Positions 6,753 through 14,472 of a stretch of 43,478 nt of DNA are shown in pieces. Source of the stretch: Thermoproteota archaeon (GTDB taxonomy: Archaea; Korarchaeota; Korarchaeia; Korarchaeales; Korarchaeaceae); assembly GCA_027061785.1 (NCBI GenBank), contig JAMOVA010000064.1, forward strand, positions 1-43,478, given 5' to 3'. Every line of letters begins with the position of its first letter. Position 1 is the first letter of the stretch. The notes under the pieces are model-generated. The model saw only the letters and a program-made list of their open reading frames with translations. It did not search any database and was not told the DNA's origin. Made by a program: the position numbers and the translations under genes.

Positions 6753-7301
6753 ATGAGCAAGAGAGAGAAGAGCGTCGAGCTGCTCGAGTTCTTCACCTTG
6801 GCGTTCATGAGGCCCACGGAGGAGTGGGTCAAGGAGATCGAGTCTCTGTTGGAGAAAGTTAGGGAGAGATGGCCCCAAGCTGATTTAAGAGTAGAGGATC
6901 CCCACTTAATGAATCAGGAGTACGTGAGGCTCTTCAGATTCGGCAAGGAGATCCCCTGCCCTCCCTATGAGTCGGTGTACAGGACCGAGGACAAGGTGCT
7001 CATGTCCCACCTAGCCGTCGATGTTCAGGATCGGATGAGGGCCTTTGGCGTCGACGTTTCCGATGAGTTCAAGGACCTCCCGGAGCACATATCTGCAGAG
7101 CTTGAGTTCCTCCGCTATCTCTATCTGTTAGGTGAGGAGGAGGCGTTGGAGGAGGCCAGGTCCTTTCTAGAGGACCATCTGCTCCAGTGGGTGCCCCAGT
7201 TCTGCGAGTGCGTGAGGACCAACTCCCGGGTCGATTTTTATAGGGAGGTGTGCGCCCTTCTACCCGAGTTCCTCAGGGAGGAGTTCGAGGCCCTCAGGTG
7301 A
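6753..7301 (+). CDS. TorD/NarJ-like molybdoenzyme chaperone
   Basis: TorD-family proteins are all-helical cytoplasmic chaperones that bind the Tat leader of DMSO-reductase-family Mo or W enzymes and help insert the cofactor. This 182-residue protein shows the family marks: EYVRLFRFGKEIPCPPYESVY near residue 55 (the F-G-x6-PYES type block, here as a region), the LPEHISAELEFLRYLYLL helix near residue 110, and FLEDHLLQWVPQF near residue 140. No molybdoenzyme gene lies in the window. A tungstate/molybdate-type transporter is encoded at the far end, which fits a Mo/W metabolism. The stop overlaps the next gene as GTGA. Confidence 0.85.
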   Translation: MSKREKSVELLEFFTLAFMRPTEEWVKEIESLLEKVRERWPQADLRVEDPHLMNQEYVRLFRFGKEIPCPPYESVYRTEDKVLMSHLAVDVQDRMRAFGVDVSDEFKDLPEHISAELEFLRYLYLLGEEEALEEARSFLEDHLLQWVPQFCECVRTNSRVDFYREVCALLPEFLREEFEALR

Positions 7302-9115
7302 TTCGAGGATTGAGCGGGAGAGACTCCGGAAGGATAATGGTCTCCGCTGCCATGACCGCTCTCTCAATAGGGGCGGGCATGGGTGTGCAGAGGGCAGTCC
7401 TCCCGCTGTACGTGGGCGGGTTCGTCCAAGAGACCTACTCGTACCTCTTCATCGTGCTCCTCCCCATACTATCATTTGGTGCCTTCAAGGGCCTGGCTGA
7501 CCTGCTAGCCGGGTATCTGGCGGACAAGCTGGGAAGGAAGGTAGCCGTCGTACTGGGTGCGGGATTGTTCTTCGCCGGTACCCTCCTGCTGATCTACAGC
7601 AGGGATCTGTTGATGGTGGCTGCCGCCTCCCTCATGATGGGTTGGAGTCAGGGACTGGTGGATTCCGGCGTGATGATAGTCTTGTCGGAGGCTGGAGGAA
7701 GGGAGAGGCATGGACTCAGCCTGGGTATAATGGAAGCCTCGGTTTACGGCGGATACACCGCGGGATCGTTTCTAGGGGGTTACGTGTCAGAGGCGAGGGG
7801 GATACCCGATGCCTTCTATATCACACTGATTGCTTCGGCCCTGGCCCTGATCCTCTCCTTGGTGGGCATCTCGGAGACCAAGGTGGAGGGGGAGAAAGGT
7901 GAGGAAATACCCACCGTCCAAGCTTATTCCATGTGCCTGAGGAGCGGAACCCTGAGGCTCACCTACTTCCTCGGTCACATCGCCCAGTTCTCCGACGCCC
8001 TTATATGGGGGCTTCTGCCCCTTTACCTGAGTTCCTTGGGGTTCGGGGCCACCCAGATAGGTTTCATTCAGGGTCTGAACACTCTGTCCTGGGCCCTCCT
8101 GATGCCCTTCTCAGGGAGGATATCGGACGTTTTCGGTAGGAGGATCCCCATCTTCATGGGGTTCTCCATTAAGGCCGTCAGCATATACCTCCTCCACTCC
8201 CTCAGGGATCCTCTCTACCTGGCCCTAGCCTCCGTCACCTTGGGGCTGGGTGTGGGTCTCTACTACCCCATCCTCCCGGCCATATCGGCCGATGCAGCCC
8301 CACCCACGGTGAGGGGGCGATCCATGGGCCTGTACACGTCCCTCAGGGACTTCGGCTACATGACCGGTGCCCTGACCTTGGGAGTCGTGGGCGAGGTCTA
8401 CGGGTTCGGCGGTACCTTCATGCTCACCGCCCTGATGATGGCCGCTGGATCCTTCCTCATCTTCCTGATGAAGGAGACGAGGCCCTTCTGGCCTGCCTAT
8501 GACATGGTGGTGGATCACGCCTCAAAGGTGGTCAAGGCGGTGGAGAGCTTCGCTGACATGGTGAGCAGCTACTCCAAGGGGATAAAAGATGAGAAGAGCT
8601 TTAAGATGGTTAAGGAGTATGAGAGACAGGCTGATGAGATCAGGATAGCCATAGACAGGCAGCTCTGGTTCAGTAGCCTTTCTGGCCAAGACAAGGCCGA
8701 CTTCGCTAGGCTCGTCGGCAGGGTGGACAGGATCGCCTCCTTCGCCTTGGGCGCGTCAAGGAGGCTCAGGACCCTAGATCCGGAAGATATACCCCCGAGG
8801 ATAAGGGAACTCATGGGGGAAATGGCAAAGGTCTCCAAATGGATCTCAAACAGACTCTTCAGGGCAATAGAGATCATGAGAGAGGATATCGAGTCATCCT
8901 TGGAGATCGTGAGCGAGATCGACACGCTCGAGTCTGTGTTCGATGAACTGCACCAGCAGGCCATGGAGGAGCTGCTTCACGTGGAGATGAATGTGGTCAA
9001 GCTCATGAACCTGAGGGACTTCGTGGAGCTCTTCGAGAACATGATAGACGCCGTTGAGGACGCGTCAGACGTGTTAAGGGTTATAGCGTTCAAGCACATG
9101 GCCTGGCCGGTGTGA
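7298..9115 (+). CDS. MFS transporter fused to a C-terminal PhoU-like (DUF47) domain
   Basis: Residues 1 to about 395 form a 12-helix major facilitator: DLLAGYLADKLGRKVAVV matches the loop 2-3 motif and FSGRISDVFGRRIPIFMG its repeat in the second half. Residues about 400-605 are soluble and helical, with ADMVSSYSKGIKDE, YERQADEIRIAID, HVEMNVVKLM and ENMIDAVEDASDVLRVIAFK. This is the pattern of the DUF47/TIGR00153 PhoU-like family that normally accompanies Pit-type phosphate transporters. I start at GTG 7298, overlapping the TorD stop as GTGA; TTG 7310 and ATG 7337 are alternatives. The stop overlaps the next start again as GTGA. The substrate is likely phosphate or another anion, by inference from the PhoU-like tail. 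Confidence 0.85.
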   Translation: MIRGLSGRDSGRIMVSAAMTALSIGAGMGVQRAVLPLYVGGFVQETYSYLFIVLLPILSFGAFKGLADLLAGYLADKLGRKVAVVLGAGLFFAGTLLLIYSRDLLMVAAASLMMGWSQGLVDSGVMIVLSEAGGRERHGLSLGIMEASVYGGYTAGSFLGGYVSEARGIPDAFYITLIASALALILSLVGISETKVEGEKGEEIPTVQAYSMCLRSGTLRLTYFLGHIAQFSDALIWGLLPLYLSSLGFGATQIGFIQGLNTLSWALLMPFSGRISDVFGRRIPIFMGFSIKAVSIYLLHSLRDPLYLALASVTLGLGVGLYYPILPAISADAAPPTVRGRSMGLYTSLRDFGYMTGALTLGVVGEVYGFGGTFMLTALMMAAGSFLIFLMKETRPFWPAYDMVVDHASKVVKAVESFADMVSSYSKGIKDEKSFKMVKEYERQADEIRIAIDRQLWFSSLSGQDKADFARLVGRVDRIASFALGASRRLRTLDPEDIPPRIRELMGEMAKVSKWISNRLFRAIEIMREDIESSLEIVSEIDTLESVFDELHQQAMEELLHVEMNVVKLMNLRDFVELFENMIDAVEDASDVLRVIAFKHMAWPV

Positions 9116-9618
9116 GGTTGAGGAGGCCGGGAAACTTCTCCTTCGTGGACGAGCATGTGGCCGGCTCCGCTCTTCCCTACTCTCCAGAGGAGATCGACTG
9201 GCTGGCCAACAAGGGGATAAAGGTCGTGATATCACTCGTGAGGCCTGAGGAGTACGACGAACGGGTTATCGAGAGGGTGAGGGAGCTGGGATTGGAGCAT
9301 TATTTTTTCCCCATCGAGAACTTCTCGGCCCCACCCATAGAGCTCCTCGCCCAGATAGTCGACCTGATCAACCAGAAAGTTGAGGAGGGAAAGAAGGTGC
9401 TGGTCCATTGCCTGGCGGGATGCGGGAGAACCGGCACCGTCCTGGCCGCCTACTTCGTCTCGAAGGGAATGCAGCCGGATGAGGCCATCGAACACCTCAG
9501 ATCCTTGAGGCCGTGTTCCATAGAGACCCAGCAGCAGTACGATGCGGTCTGGTTCTATTACACCTACTTCAGCTTCAGGGGGAGAACTCGCTCTCTATCT
9601 CCTCGGCGAGGGCCTTGA
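9112..9618 (+). CDS. Protein tyrosine/dual-specificity phosphatase
   Basis: The 168-residue protein is a small archaeal-type dual-specificity phosphatase. The P-loop CX5R signature is VHCLAGCGRTG with nucleophile Cys100 and Arg106. The region before it, FPIENFSAPP near residue 70, is where related enzymes carry the general-acid Asp; here the position reads Asn with Glu beside it. Start GTG 9112 overlaps the MFS stop (GTGA), so translation is coupled. The gene converges on the CBS gene and overlaps its 3' end by 44 bases. Substrates could be phosphoproteins or small phosphates; the coupling to a PhoU-like transporter is suggestive only. Confidence 0.88.
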   Translation: MRLRRPGNFSFVDEHVAGSALPYSPEEIDWLANKGIKVVISLVRPEEYDERVIERVRELGLEHYFFPIENFSAPPIELLAQIVDLINQKVEEGKKVLVHCLAGCGRTGTVLAAYFVSKGMQPDEAIEHLRSLRPCSIETQQQYDAVWFYYTYFSFRGRTRSLSPRRGP

Positions 9619-10003
9619 GCGCGCCCTCCTCGTAGGTCAGATCCCTTATGCTGAGCACACCGACCGGGATGCCGTCCTCGTTTACGACGACGAGGTGCCT
9701 GATGCCGTGTTCCCTCATGAGCTTCGCGGCCTTGTAGAGGGTGTCCGTGTCCTTCACCGTGACGACATCCTTTGTCATGAGTTCCTCTACCTTGGCGTCC
9801 TCCTTGTTGCTGGCCAAGGCCCTGATGATGTCCCTCTCCGAGAGGACCCCTACCACCTTTCGTGGGTCACTCGAGTCCACGACCACTAAGAAGCCGATCC
9901 CCTTGTTCGCCATCACCTTAGCCGCGTCTCTCACGGTTTTGTCTGGGGTAACGCTTATGAATCCATACCCCTTCAGGAGATCCCTTACCTTCATATAAGG
10001 CAT
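9575..10003 (-). CDS. Two-CBS-domain protein
   Basis: A 142-residue stand-alone pair of CBS domains, a soluble module that binds adenosine nucleotides and regulates partners. The two repeats are marked by ISVTPDKTVRDAAKVMANKG with VVGVLSERDIIRA, and by VVTVKDTDTLYKAAKLMREHG with IPVGVLSIRDLTY. No catalytic domain is attached, so it either regulates another protein in trans or senses energy state. ATG 10003 is used; ATG 9994 (MKVRDLL) is possible and is better spaced from AGAGGATG. The 3' end overlaps the opposing phosphatase gene by 44 bases. An AT-rich stretch around 10034-10043 may hold its TATA box. Confidence 0.9.
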   Translation of the reverse strand: MPYMKVRDLLKGYGFISVTPDKTVRDAAKVMANKGIGFLVVVDSSDPRKVVGVLSERDIIRALASNKEDAKVEELMTKDVVTVKDTDTLYKAAKLMREHGIRHLVVVNEDGIPVGVLSIRDLTYEEGALKALAEEIESEFSP

Positions 10004-10090
10004 CCTCTACGCCCCCTTCACCATCGAGGAGGATTCTAAAAAAGTTATGGTTCGAACGGAGGAATGTGAAAAATTTAGGAGGATAGGAGA

Positions 10091-11506
10091 TCAGGGGTTG
10101 GGTATCTCGTTGTAAAGCCTCTCGTACCTCTCTACAGCGGCCTGTCTCCAGATCTTCTGCATCTTGTTGGCGAAAGCAGTGTCTCTCAGCTTCTCATTGA
10201 TCTGCTTGGCGTATTCCAAGGTGAAAGTGATCTCCTTACCGTTCTCGGTCCATGTGAGAGGTTTACCGAGCTCCCTAGAGAACTCCTTGAACTGTTCCTC
10301 GGTCAGCTTTCCTGACTTGTACGCCTTCACCAGCTTCGCCCAAGTCCTCACGAGTTGGTCGTGAGGATCGCAGTAGACTGAGTCGAAGTAGTACTTTAGG
10401 GAGAACAGAATCTCAGTCGCGAGTTTCTCGTCGAAGGGAATCCCTATGTTGTTGACTGTCTGTTCGTAAGCTCTCTTCAGGTCGGGTCTCTCCTTACCCT
10501 CGGGAGTGTCGAAGACGTCGGCCCTGACTGGCATCCTGTTGATCTTCTTATCCAGCCATATCTTCTGCCCTTCAACCGACAGTACCCACTTTATGAAGGC
10601 CTGGGCCGCGTCAGGATGTTTCGAGGTCTTCAGGAGGGCGATCGGATCCCCGTTTACTATCGATTCGTTGTAGGGGAGGATGTACTTCAGACCGGGGAAC
10701 TCGATCTGGGCACCGTATCCGTAGAAGTCGATCATTATGCCTATGGGGGTCTCCCCCGTCTCCACGGCCGTGAGGGCCTCCACGGATCCGCCATAGGGCC
10801 TGCCGTTTGCGGCCATCCTGGCGAGTATCTCCCATCCCTCGTCCCATCCGTACTTCTGAATGATGATCTGGTATATTCTGGTGTGGGAGGTCGAGGTGAG
10901 TGCTCTAGCGTATGATATGGCTGGCTTGGGCAAGATCTTAGCCATTTCCGGGCTCGCGAGATCCTTCCAGGATTTGGGCTCGGGAAGACCGTATTTCTTC
11001 AGCAGTGGCTCATTTACGCTGAAACCGAAGGAAGAGATGGCTGCAGCGACCCACAGGAGTTTACCATTCTCGTAGTGCTTTATCTCCGATCCTCCTATCT
11101 TGTCAGGTAGGTTCTCTATCTCCTTCAAGGTGCTGGGGTCTGTTATGGGCGCCAGCAGGCCCTGTCTGATCAACTCGTTGAACAGCGCAGGCCCTCCACC
11201 CCAAGCCACGTCAGGCTCCTGTTTGAGTATGGTGTCCCTCCAGAGAGCGACGTGAGGGCTGTAGAACTGGAGATCCACTATGTTGTACTTCTTGGCCAGT
11301 TCAGTCTTTAGAAACCTCTCCCTTGTCACCTCCTGGATCTCGCTAGCGTGCCTGGTTATTATCTTCAGCACTATCCCTTTCTTCTGAGTCTGTTGAGCAG
11401 TGGTAGTAGTCCCACCTCCGGGCTTTAGCATGAAAAATGCGGCTGCGCCGACCACTAGGATCGCGAGGACCAAAACGATCAAATACTTAGCATTCACGGA
11501 CACCAC
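10091..11506 (-). CDS. ABC transporter substrate-binding protein, iron/anion type, membrane anchored
   Basis: The 471-residue protein is an extracellular solute-binding protein of the type that includes Fe3+ and other small-ligand binders. An uncleaved N-terminal membrane helix (YLIVLVLAILVVGAAAFFML) is followed by a short linker of Gly and Thr, then the two-lobed binding domain. Landmarks are EPDVAWGGGPALFNELI, SSFGFSVNEPLLKKYGLPEPKSW (region near residue 160), IGIMIDFYGYGA and NGDPIALLKTSKHPDAAQAF. The start is GTG; GTG 11497, three codons later, is better placed after AAGGTGG. It follows the 338-residue membrane-anchored gene by 30 bases on the same strand. No permease or ATPase is adjacent. 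Ligand unknown. Confidence 0.85.
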   Translation of the reverse strand: MVSVNAKYLIVLVLAILVVGAAAFFMLKPGGGTTTTAQQTQKKGIVLKIITRHASEIQEVTRERFLKTELAKKYNIVDLQFYSPHVALWRDTILKQEPDVAWGGGPALFNELIRQGLLAPITDPSTLKEIENLPDKIGGSEIKHYENGKLLWVAAAISSFGFSVNEPLLKKYGLPEPKSWKDLASPEMAKILPKPAISYARALTSTSHTRIYQIIIQKYGWDEGWEILARMAANGRPYGGSVEALTAVETGETPIGIMIDFYGYGAQIEFPGLKYILPYNESIVNGDPIALLKTSKHPDAAQAFIKWVLSVEGQKIWLDKKINRMPVRADVFDTPEGKERPDLKRAYEQTVNNIGIPFDEKLATEILFSLKYYFDSVYCDPHDQLVRTWAKLVKAYKSGKLTEEQFKEFSRELGKPLTWTENGKEITFTLEYAKQINEKLRDTAFANKMQKIWRQAAVERYERLYNEIPNP

Positions 11507-11536
11507 CTTCTTTTTGAAGAAAAAGGAGGAAAGGGT

Positions 11537-12553
11537 TTAAGACTTCTTCTTCATCGCCAGGTAAGCGCCGACCACGGCGATTATTATCACGACGATTATC
11601 GCCGCTATCCACTCCATGGGCAGGCCGGCGCTCTCCACGGTGGTGCCCCAAGCAAGGGCATTCTTCACGAAGGTCGGACCCTGAAGCTTGACTCCGTGAT
11701 ACTCCTCGCTTATTATGGTCCTATCACCGAGTAGGGACTCGCCCGTGACTATCAGCTTGCTGTAGGTGGAACCCACAGGTATCTTCTCGGCCGCGGCCTC
11801 AACGAAACTGCCGACCTGTCCCACCTTGTAGGCCTTCGGATCTATACCGTCGTGGCTCACGACAGTTCCCTTGTCGCTGCTCCTGTAGAGCCACGTGCAG
11901 GTGTCGCTGATCACCTGATCGAAGGGCACGAACTTCCCGTCCTTGTATCCGGCCAAGAGGGTGGGTCCGTGGAAGAGGACCTTATCGGCTCCCTTGGTTA
12001 TCTCAGCGGCCCATCCCTGATGGTTGGCCTTGTAGCTTATGACCCTGTAAGCGGCACCGGCGTTGGACTCGGGATCCTCCAAGCTAGCGTATTCGACACG
12101 TATGGATGAACCTATGGCTGAGAGTATCTTGTTGGGCTCCTCCGCCTTGAATCCAACGTCCTCAGGTTTGAGATATGGTTCGACGTAGTCCGAGTCGGAG
12201 CCAACCCACAGGAGCTTTCCTCCCTGCTTGAACCAGCTGGCGATGGCCTGCACCTCGGACGGGGAGAACTTGCTGTTGTAGTCCTTCATCTTACCGATTA
12301 TCAGTACATCCACATCCTTCAGGGACTCGGGGGTCAGCTGGGTCAGCTCCTTGACCTCGTAGCCCCAGGAAGTCAGGTAGTCCTTGAGCTTCTTCAGGTA
12401 CTTCTGACCGATCTCGGCGTCTAGGTCCTTGACCCTGCCCGGGGCTACGTCTAGACCCACGACCTTCTTCTTCTGAGCCGATAGCGGAAAAACGGTGGCG
12501 CCAAACACGAGTACGAAAGATAGGGCTAGAAAGAGGGCTACTCTCCTGTTCAT
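11537..12553 (-). CDS. Membrane-anchored exported protein with a GATase/ThuA-like fold (unknown function)
   Basis: From ATG 12553 the protein has 338 residues. It has a signal peptide (MNRRVALFLALSFVLVFGAT to about residue 26), an extracellular domain, and a C-terminal anchor WIAAIIVVIIIAVVGAYLAM followed by KKKS. The first part of the outer domain (YLKKLKDYLTSWGYEVKEL, DVDVLIIGKM, VQAIASWFKQGGKLLWVGSD) resembles the glutamine-amidotransferase-like or DUF4350-type Rossmann domains, without an obvious catalytic triad. TTG 12574 is the farthest upstream start but has no support. Being just upstream of a binding-protein gene, it may take part in ligand capture or surface assembly. Family assignment is tentative. 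Confidence 0.7.
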   Translation of the reverse strand: MNRRVALFLALSFVLVFGATVFPLSAQKKKVVGLDVAPGRVKDLDAEIGQKYLKKLKDYLTSWGYEVKELTQLTPESLKDVDVLIIGKMKDYNSKFSPSEVQAIASWFKQGGKLLWVGSDSDYVEPYLKPEDVGFKAEEPNKILSAIGSSIRVEYASLEDPESNAGAAYRVISYKANHQGWAAEITKGADKVLFHGPTLLAGYKDGKFVPFDQVISDTCTWLYRSSDKGTVVSHDGIDPKAYKVGQVGSFVEAAAEKIPVGSTYSKLIVTGESLLGDRTIISEEYHGVKLQGPTFVKNALAWGTTVESAGLPMEWIAAIIVVIIIAVVGAYLAMKKKS

Positions 12554-12584
12554 ACGAGAGCACCGAGCGTTCAAGATTCAATAC

Positions 12585-12593
12585 AATATAAAG
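12585..12593 (-). promoter_or_regulatory. TATA box of the 12553 to 10091 gene pair
   Basis: On the minus strand the sequence reads CTTTATATTG, about 35 bases before ATG 12553, giving a predicted leader of roughly ten bases. No other promoter is evident between the two genes, so it probably drives both. Confidence 0.45.
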
Positions 12594-12819
12594 ATTGGGT
12601 CTAATTTAGATACTAAAGTTAGGAGATTAGCTAAAATGAGGAAAAGCTTTATAACATAAAGGCGAATATAGCGAGTCCGTTTTAGTGATCCGCCCCAATC
12701 CCAACCAATGCGATGATGCCTATAAGCGTATGCGGTCTCGCTTCAGTTCGAGAGTTTAAACCGGAGTAAACGGTCACTCGGTCGCCCTAGGGAGGTACCG
12801 GATGTAAAAATTAGAGAGG
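12594..12819. other. Intergenic region with a plus-strand TATA-like site and hairpin
   Basis: No open frame here is convincing. On the minus strand a T-run (aattttta) lies just after the hyuB stop and could end that transcript. On the plus strand ctttataac (12647-12655) resembles a TATA box, and about 80 bases later tctcg (12736-12740) and cgaga (12749-12753) form a 5-bp hairpin. There is no recognisable tRNA. GCGATGA near 12710 resembles a C box, but no matching D box or terminal stem follows. A small RNA is possible but unsupported. Confidence 0.25.
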
Positions 12820-14472
12820 TTAGATCGTCAGGTTGTACACCTTTCGGGCAGTTTCCTCGGAGATCTTCCCGTCTAAGAGGTCCTCCTTCACGAGTGACGG
12901 ATCTCTAAGCTTGGGGTCCCCGTAACCCCCACCGCCTGGGGTGTTTATGTAGACCACGTCTCCCTTCATCAGCTCCATGGTGTCCTTCGCCCTGAGCACG
13001 ATCCTCTCACCGTTCCTCACGATGTAATGGAAGCCGCTCTTCCCCTCCAATCCTCCCTCCAGCCCCCAAGGCCTGAGTTTCACCCTCTCAGTCGCTATGG
13101 ATAGCACGGCCCTGTCCGAAAGGATCTTGAACGCCCTAGTTATCCCAAGTCCGCCCCTGAACTGGCCGGGACCTCCTGAGTCGTCTCTGAGGCTGTACTC
13201 GACGAAGAGGACCGGGCATTCCCTCTCTATGACCTCTATCGGGGTGTTCATGGTGTTGGTCATGTGAGTGTGAACGCCGTCGACGCCGTCCTTGCCAGGC
13301 CTGCCTCCCATCCCGCCACCTATAGTCTCGTAGAACGCCCAGCTCCTGCCCTCGTGCATGCCTCCCACCATCACGTTGTTCATGCTCCCGTGGGAGGCTG
13401 CGGGTATCCTCCCCTTCAGCGGCTCAGCCAGCGCCTTCAGGACGGTCTCGGCTATCCTCTGGGAGGTCTCCACGTTGCCCGCAGCGACGGGAGCGGGTTT
13501 CTTCGGATGGACGAGCGTTCCCTCCCTGGTCTCTATCCTGACGACCTTGAAGAACCCGTAGTTCATGGGAAGGTCCGGATCTAAGGCCGCCTTTATCGCG
13601 TAGGAGGTGGCGGCGACGGTTACACCGTAGACGGCATTTATGGGGATGTCGACCTGCTCATCAGTCTCGGTGAAGTCCACCCTTATGGACTCCTTGGAGA
13701 GCTGCACCCTCACCCTGATAGCCAGCAGCCTGTCATCGGCCTCCATGTAATCCTCGGCGCTGTAGAGGCCCGGAGGCACCTCCTTCAGCTTCCCCTTCAG
13801 GTAGTTGGCCGTGTAGTCTATCGTCCTGTTCCAGGCCTCTATCACGGTCTCCAGTCCGTACTTATCTATCAGCTCCCTCAGCCTCCTCTCACCCACGTTG
13901 AGGGCCGCTATCTGGGCCTTCAGGTCACCCCTCGTATATCTGGGAACCCTCACGTTACTCAGGATCAGATTGAGCACGCTTATGTCTAGCTGGCCCCTCC
14001 TGACTATCTTCAGCGGAGGGAGGACAAGTCCCTCCTGAATCAGCTCCTTCGCGCTGCCGCTTATGCTACCGGGGACCATCCCCCCGACATCGACGTGGTG
14101 GGCCTTGTTCGCCACGTACCCGAATATCTCCCCCCTGTGGAAGAGGGGTTTCACCATGGTCACGTCGTTCAGGTGAGTTCCCGCTATGTACGGGTCGTTC
14201 AGCACTATTATGTCGCCCTCCTCCAGCTCTATTGCTGATCTCTGCAGGTAGTCTATGGTGTTCTTGACGCCGACCGCCATGCTCCCCAGGTGGACGGGTA
14301 TGTGTTCCGCCTGAGCTATCATCTCCCCGTTCTCCAGGAGGATCGCGCAGCTGTGGTCCATTCTGTCCCTTATGTTTGGGGAGTAGGCAGCGTTTCTCAG
14401 CACGATACCCATCTCCTCGGCTATGTAGGAGGAGGAGCTCCTGATCACCTCCACGGTGACGGGGTCCACCAT
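12820..14472 (-). CDS. hyuB: Hydantoinase B/oxoprolinase family subunit
   Basis: The 550-residue protein is a full-length HyuB-type subunit, which pairs with HyuA to open cyclic amides such as hydantoins or 5-oxoproline using ATP; related pairs carboxylate ketones. Family marks are the start VDPVTVEVIRSS, the MDHSCAILLENGEMIAQAEH region near residue 40, the metal-site block LNDPYIAGTHLNDVT near residue 93, the GGGMGGRPGKDGVDGVHTHM region near residue 385, and the glycine-rich end TPGGGGYGDP. It starts at ATG 14472 directly after the hyuA stop (TGAATG), so the two are coupled. The substrate cannot be settled from sequence. Confidence 0.92.
   Translation of the reverse strand: MVDPVTVEVIRSSSSYIAEEMGIVLRNAAYSPNIRDRMDHSCAILLENGEMIAQAEHIPVHLGSMAVGVKNTIDYLQRSAIELEEGDIIVLNDPYIAGTHLNDVTMVKPLFHRGEIFGYVANKAHHVDVGGMVPGSISGSAKELIQEGLVLPPLKIVRRGQLDISVLNLILSNVRVPRYTRGDLKAQIAALNVGERRLRELIDKYGLETVIEAWNRTIDYTANYLKGKLKEVPPGLYSAEDYMEADDRLLAIRVRVQLSKESIRVDFTETDEQVDIPINAVYGVTVAATSYAIKAALDPDLPMNYGFFKVVRIETREGTLVHPKKPAPVAAGNVETSQRIAETVLKALAEPLKGRIPAASHGSMNNVMVGGMHEGRSWAFYETIGGGMGGRPGKDGVDGVHTHMTNTMNTPIEVIERECPVLFVEYSLRDDSGGPGQFRGGLGITRAFKILSDRAVLSIATERVKLRPWGLEGGLEGKSGFHYIVRNGERIVLRAKDTMELMKGDVVYINTPGGGGYGDPKLRDPSLVKEDLLDGKISEETARKVYNLTI

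Noticed and set aside
10049..10057. ggttcgaac, resembling a tRNA T-loop
   Set aside because: The flanking bases do not form a T-stem and no acceptor, D or anticodon arm surrounds it.
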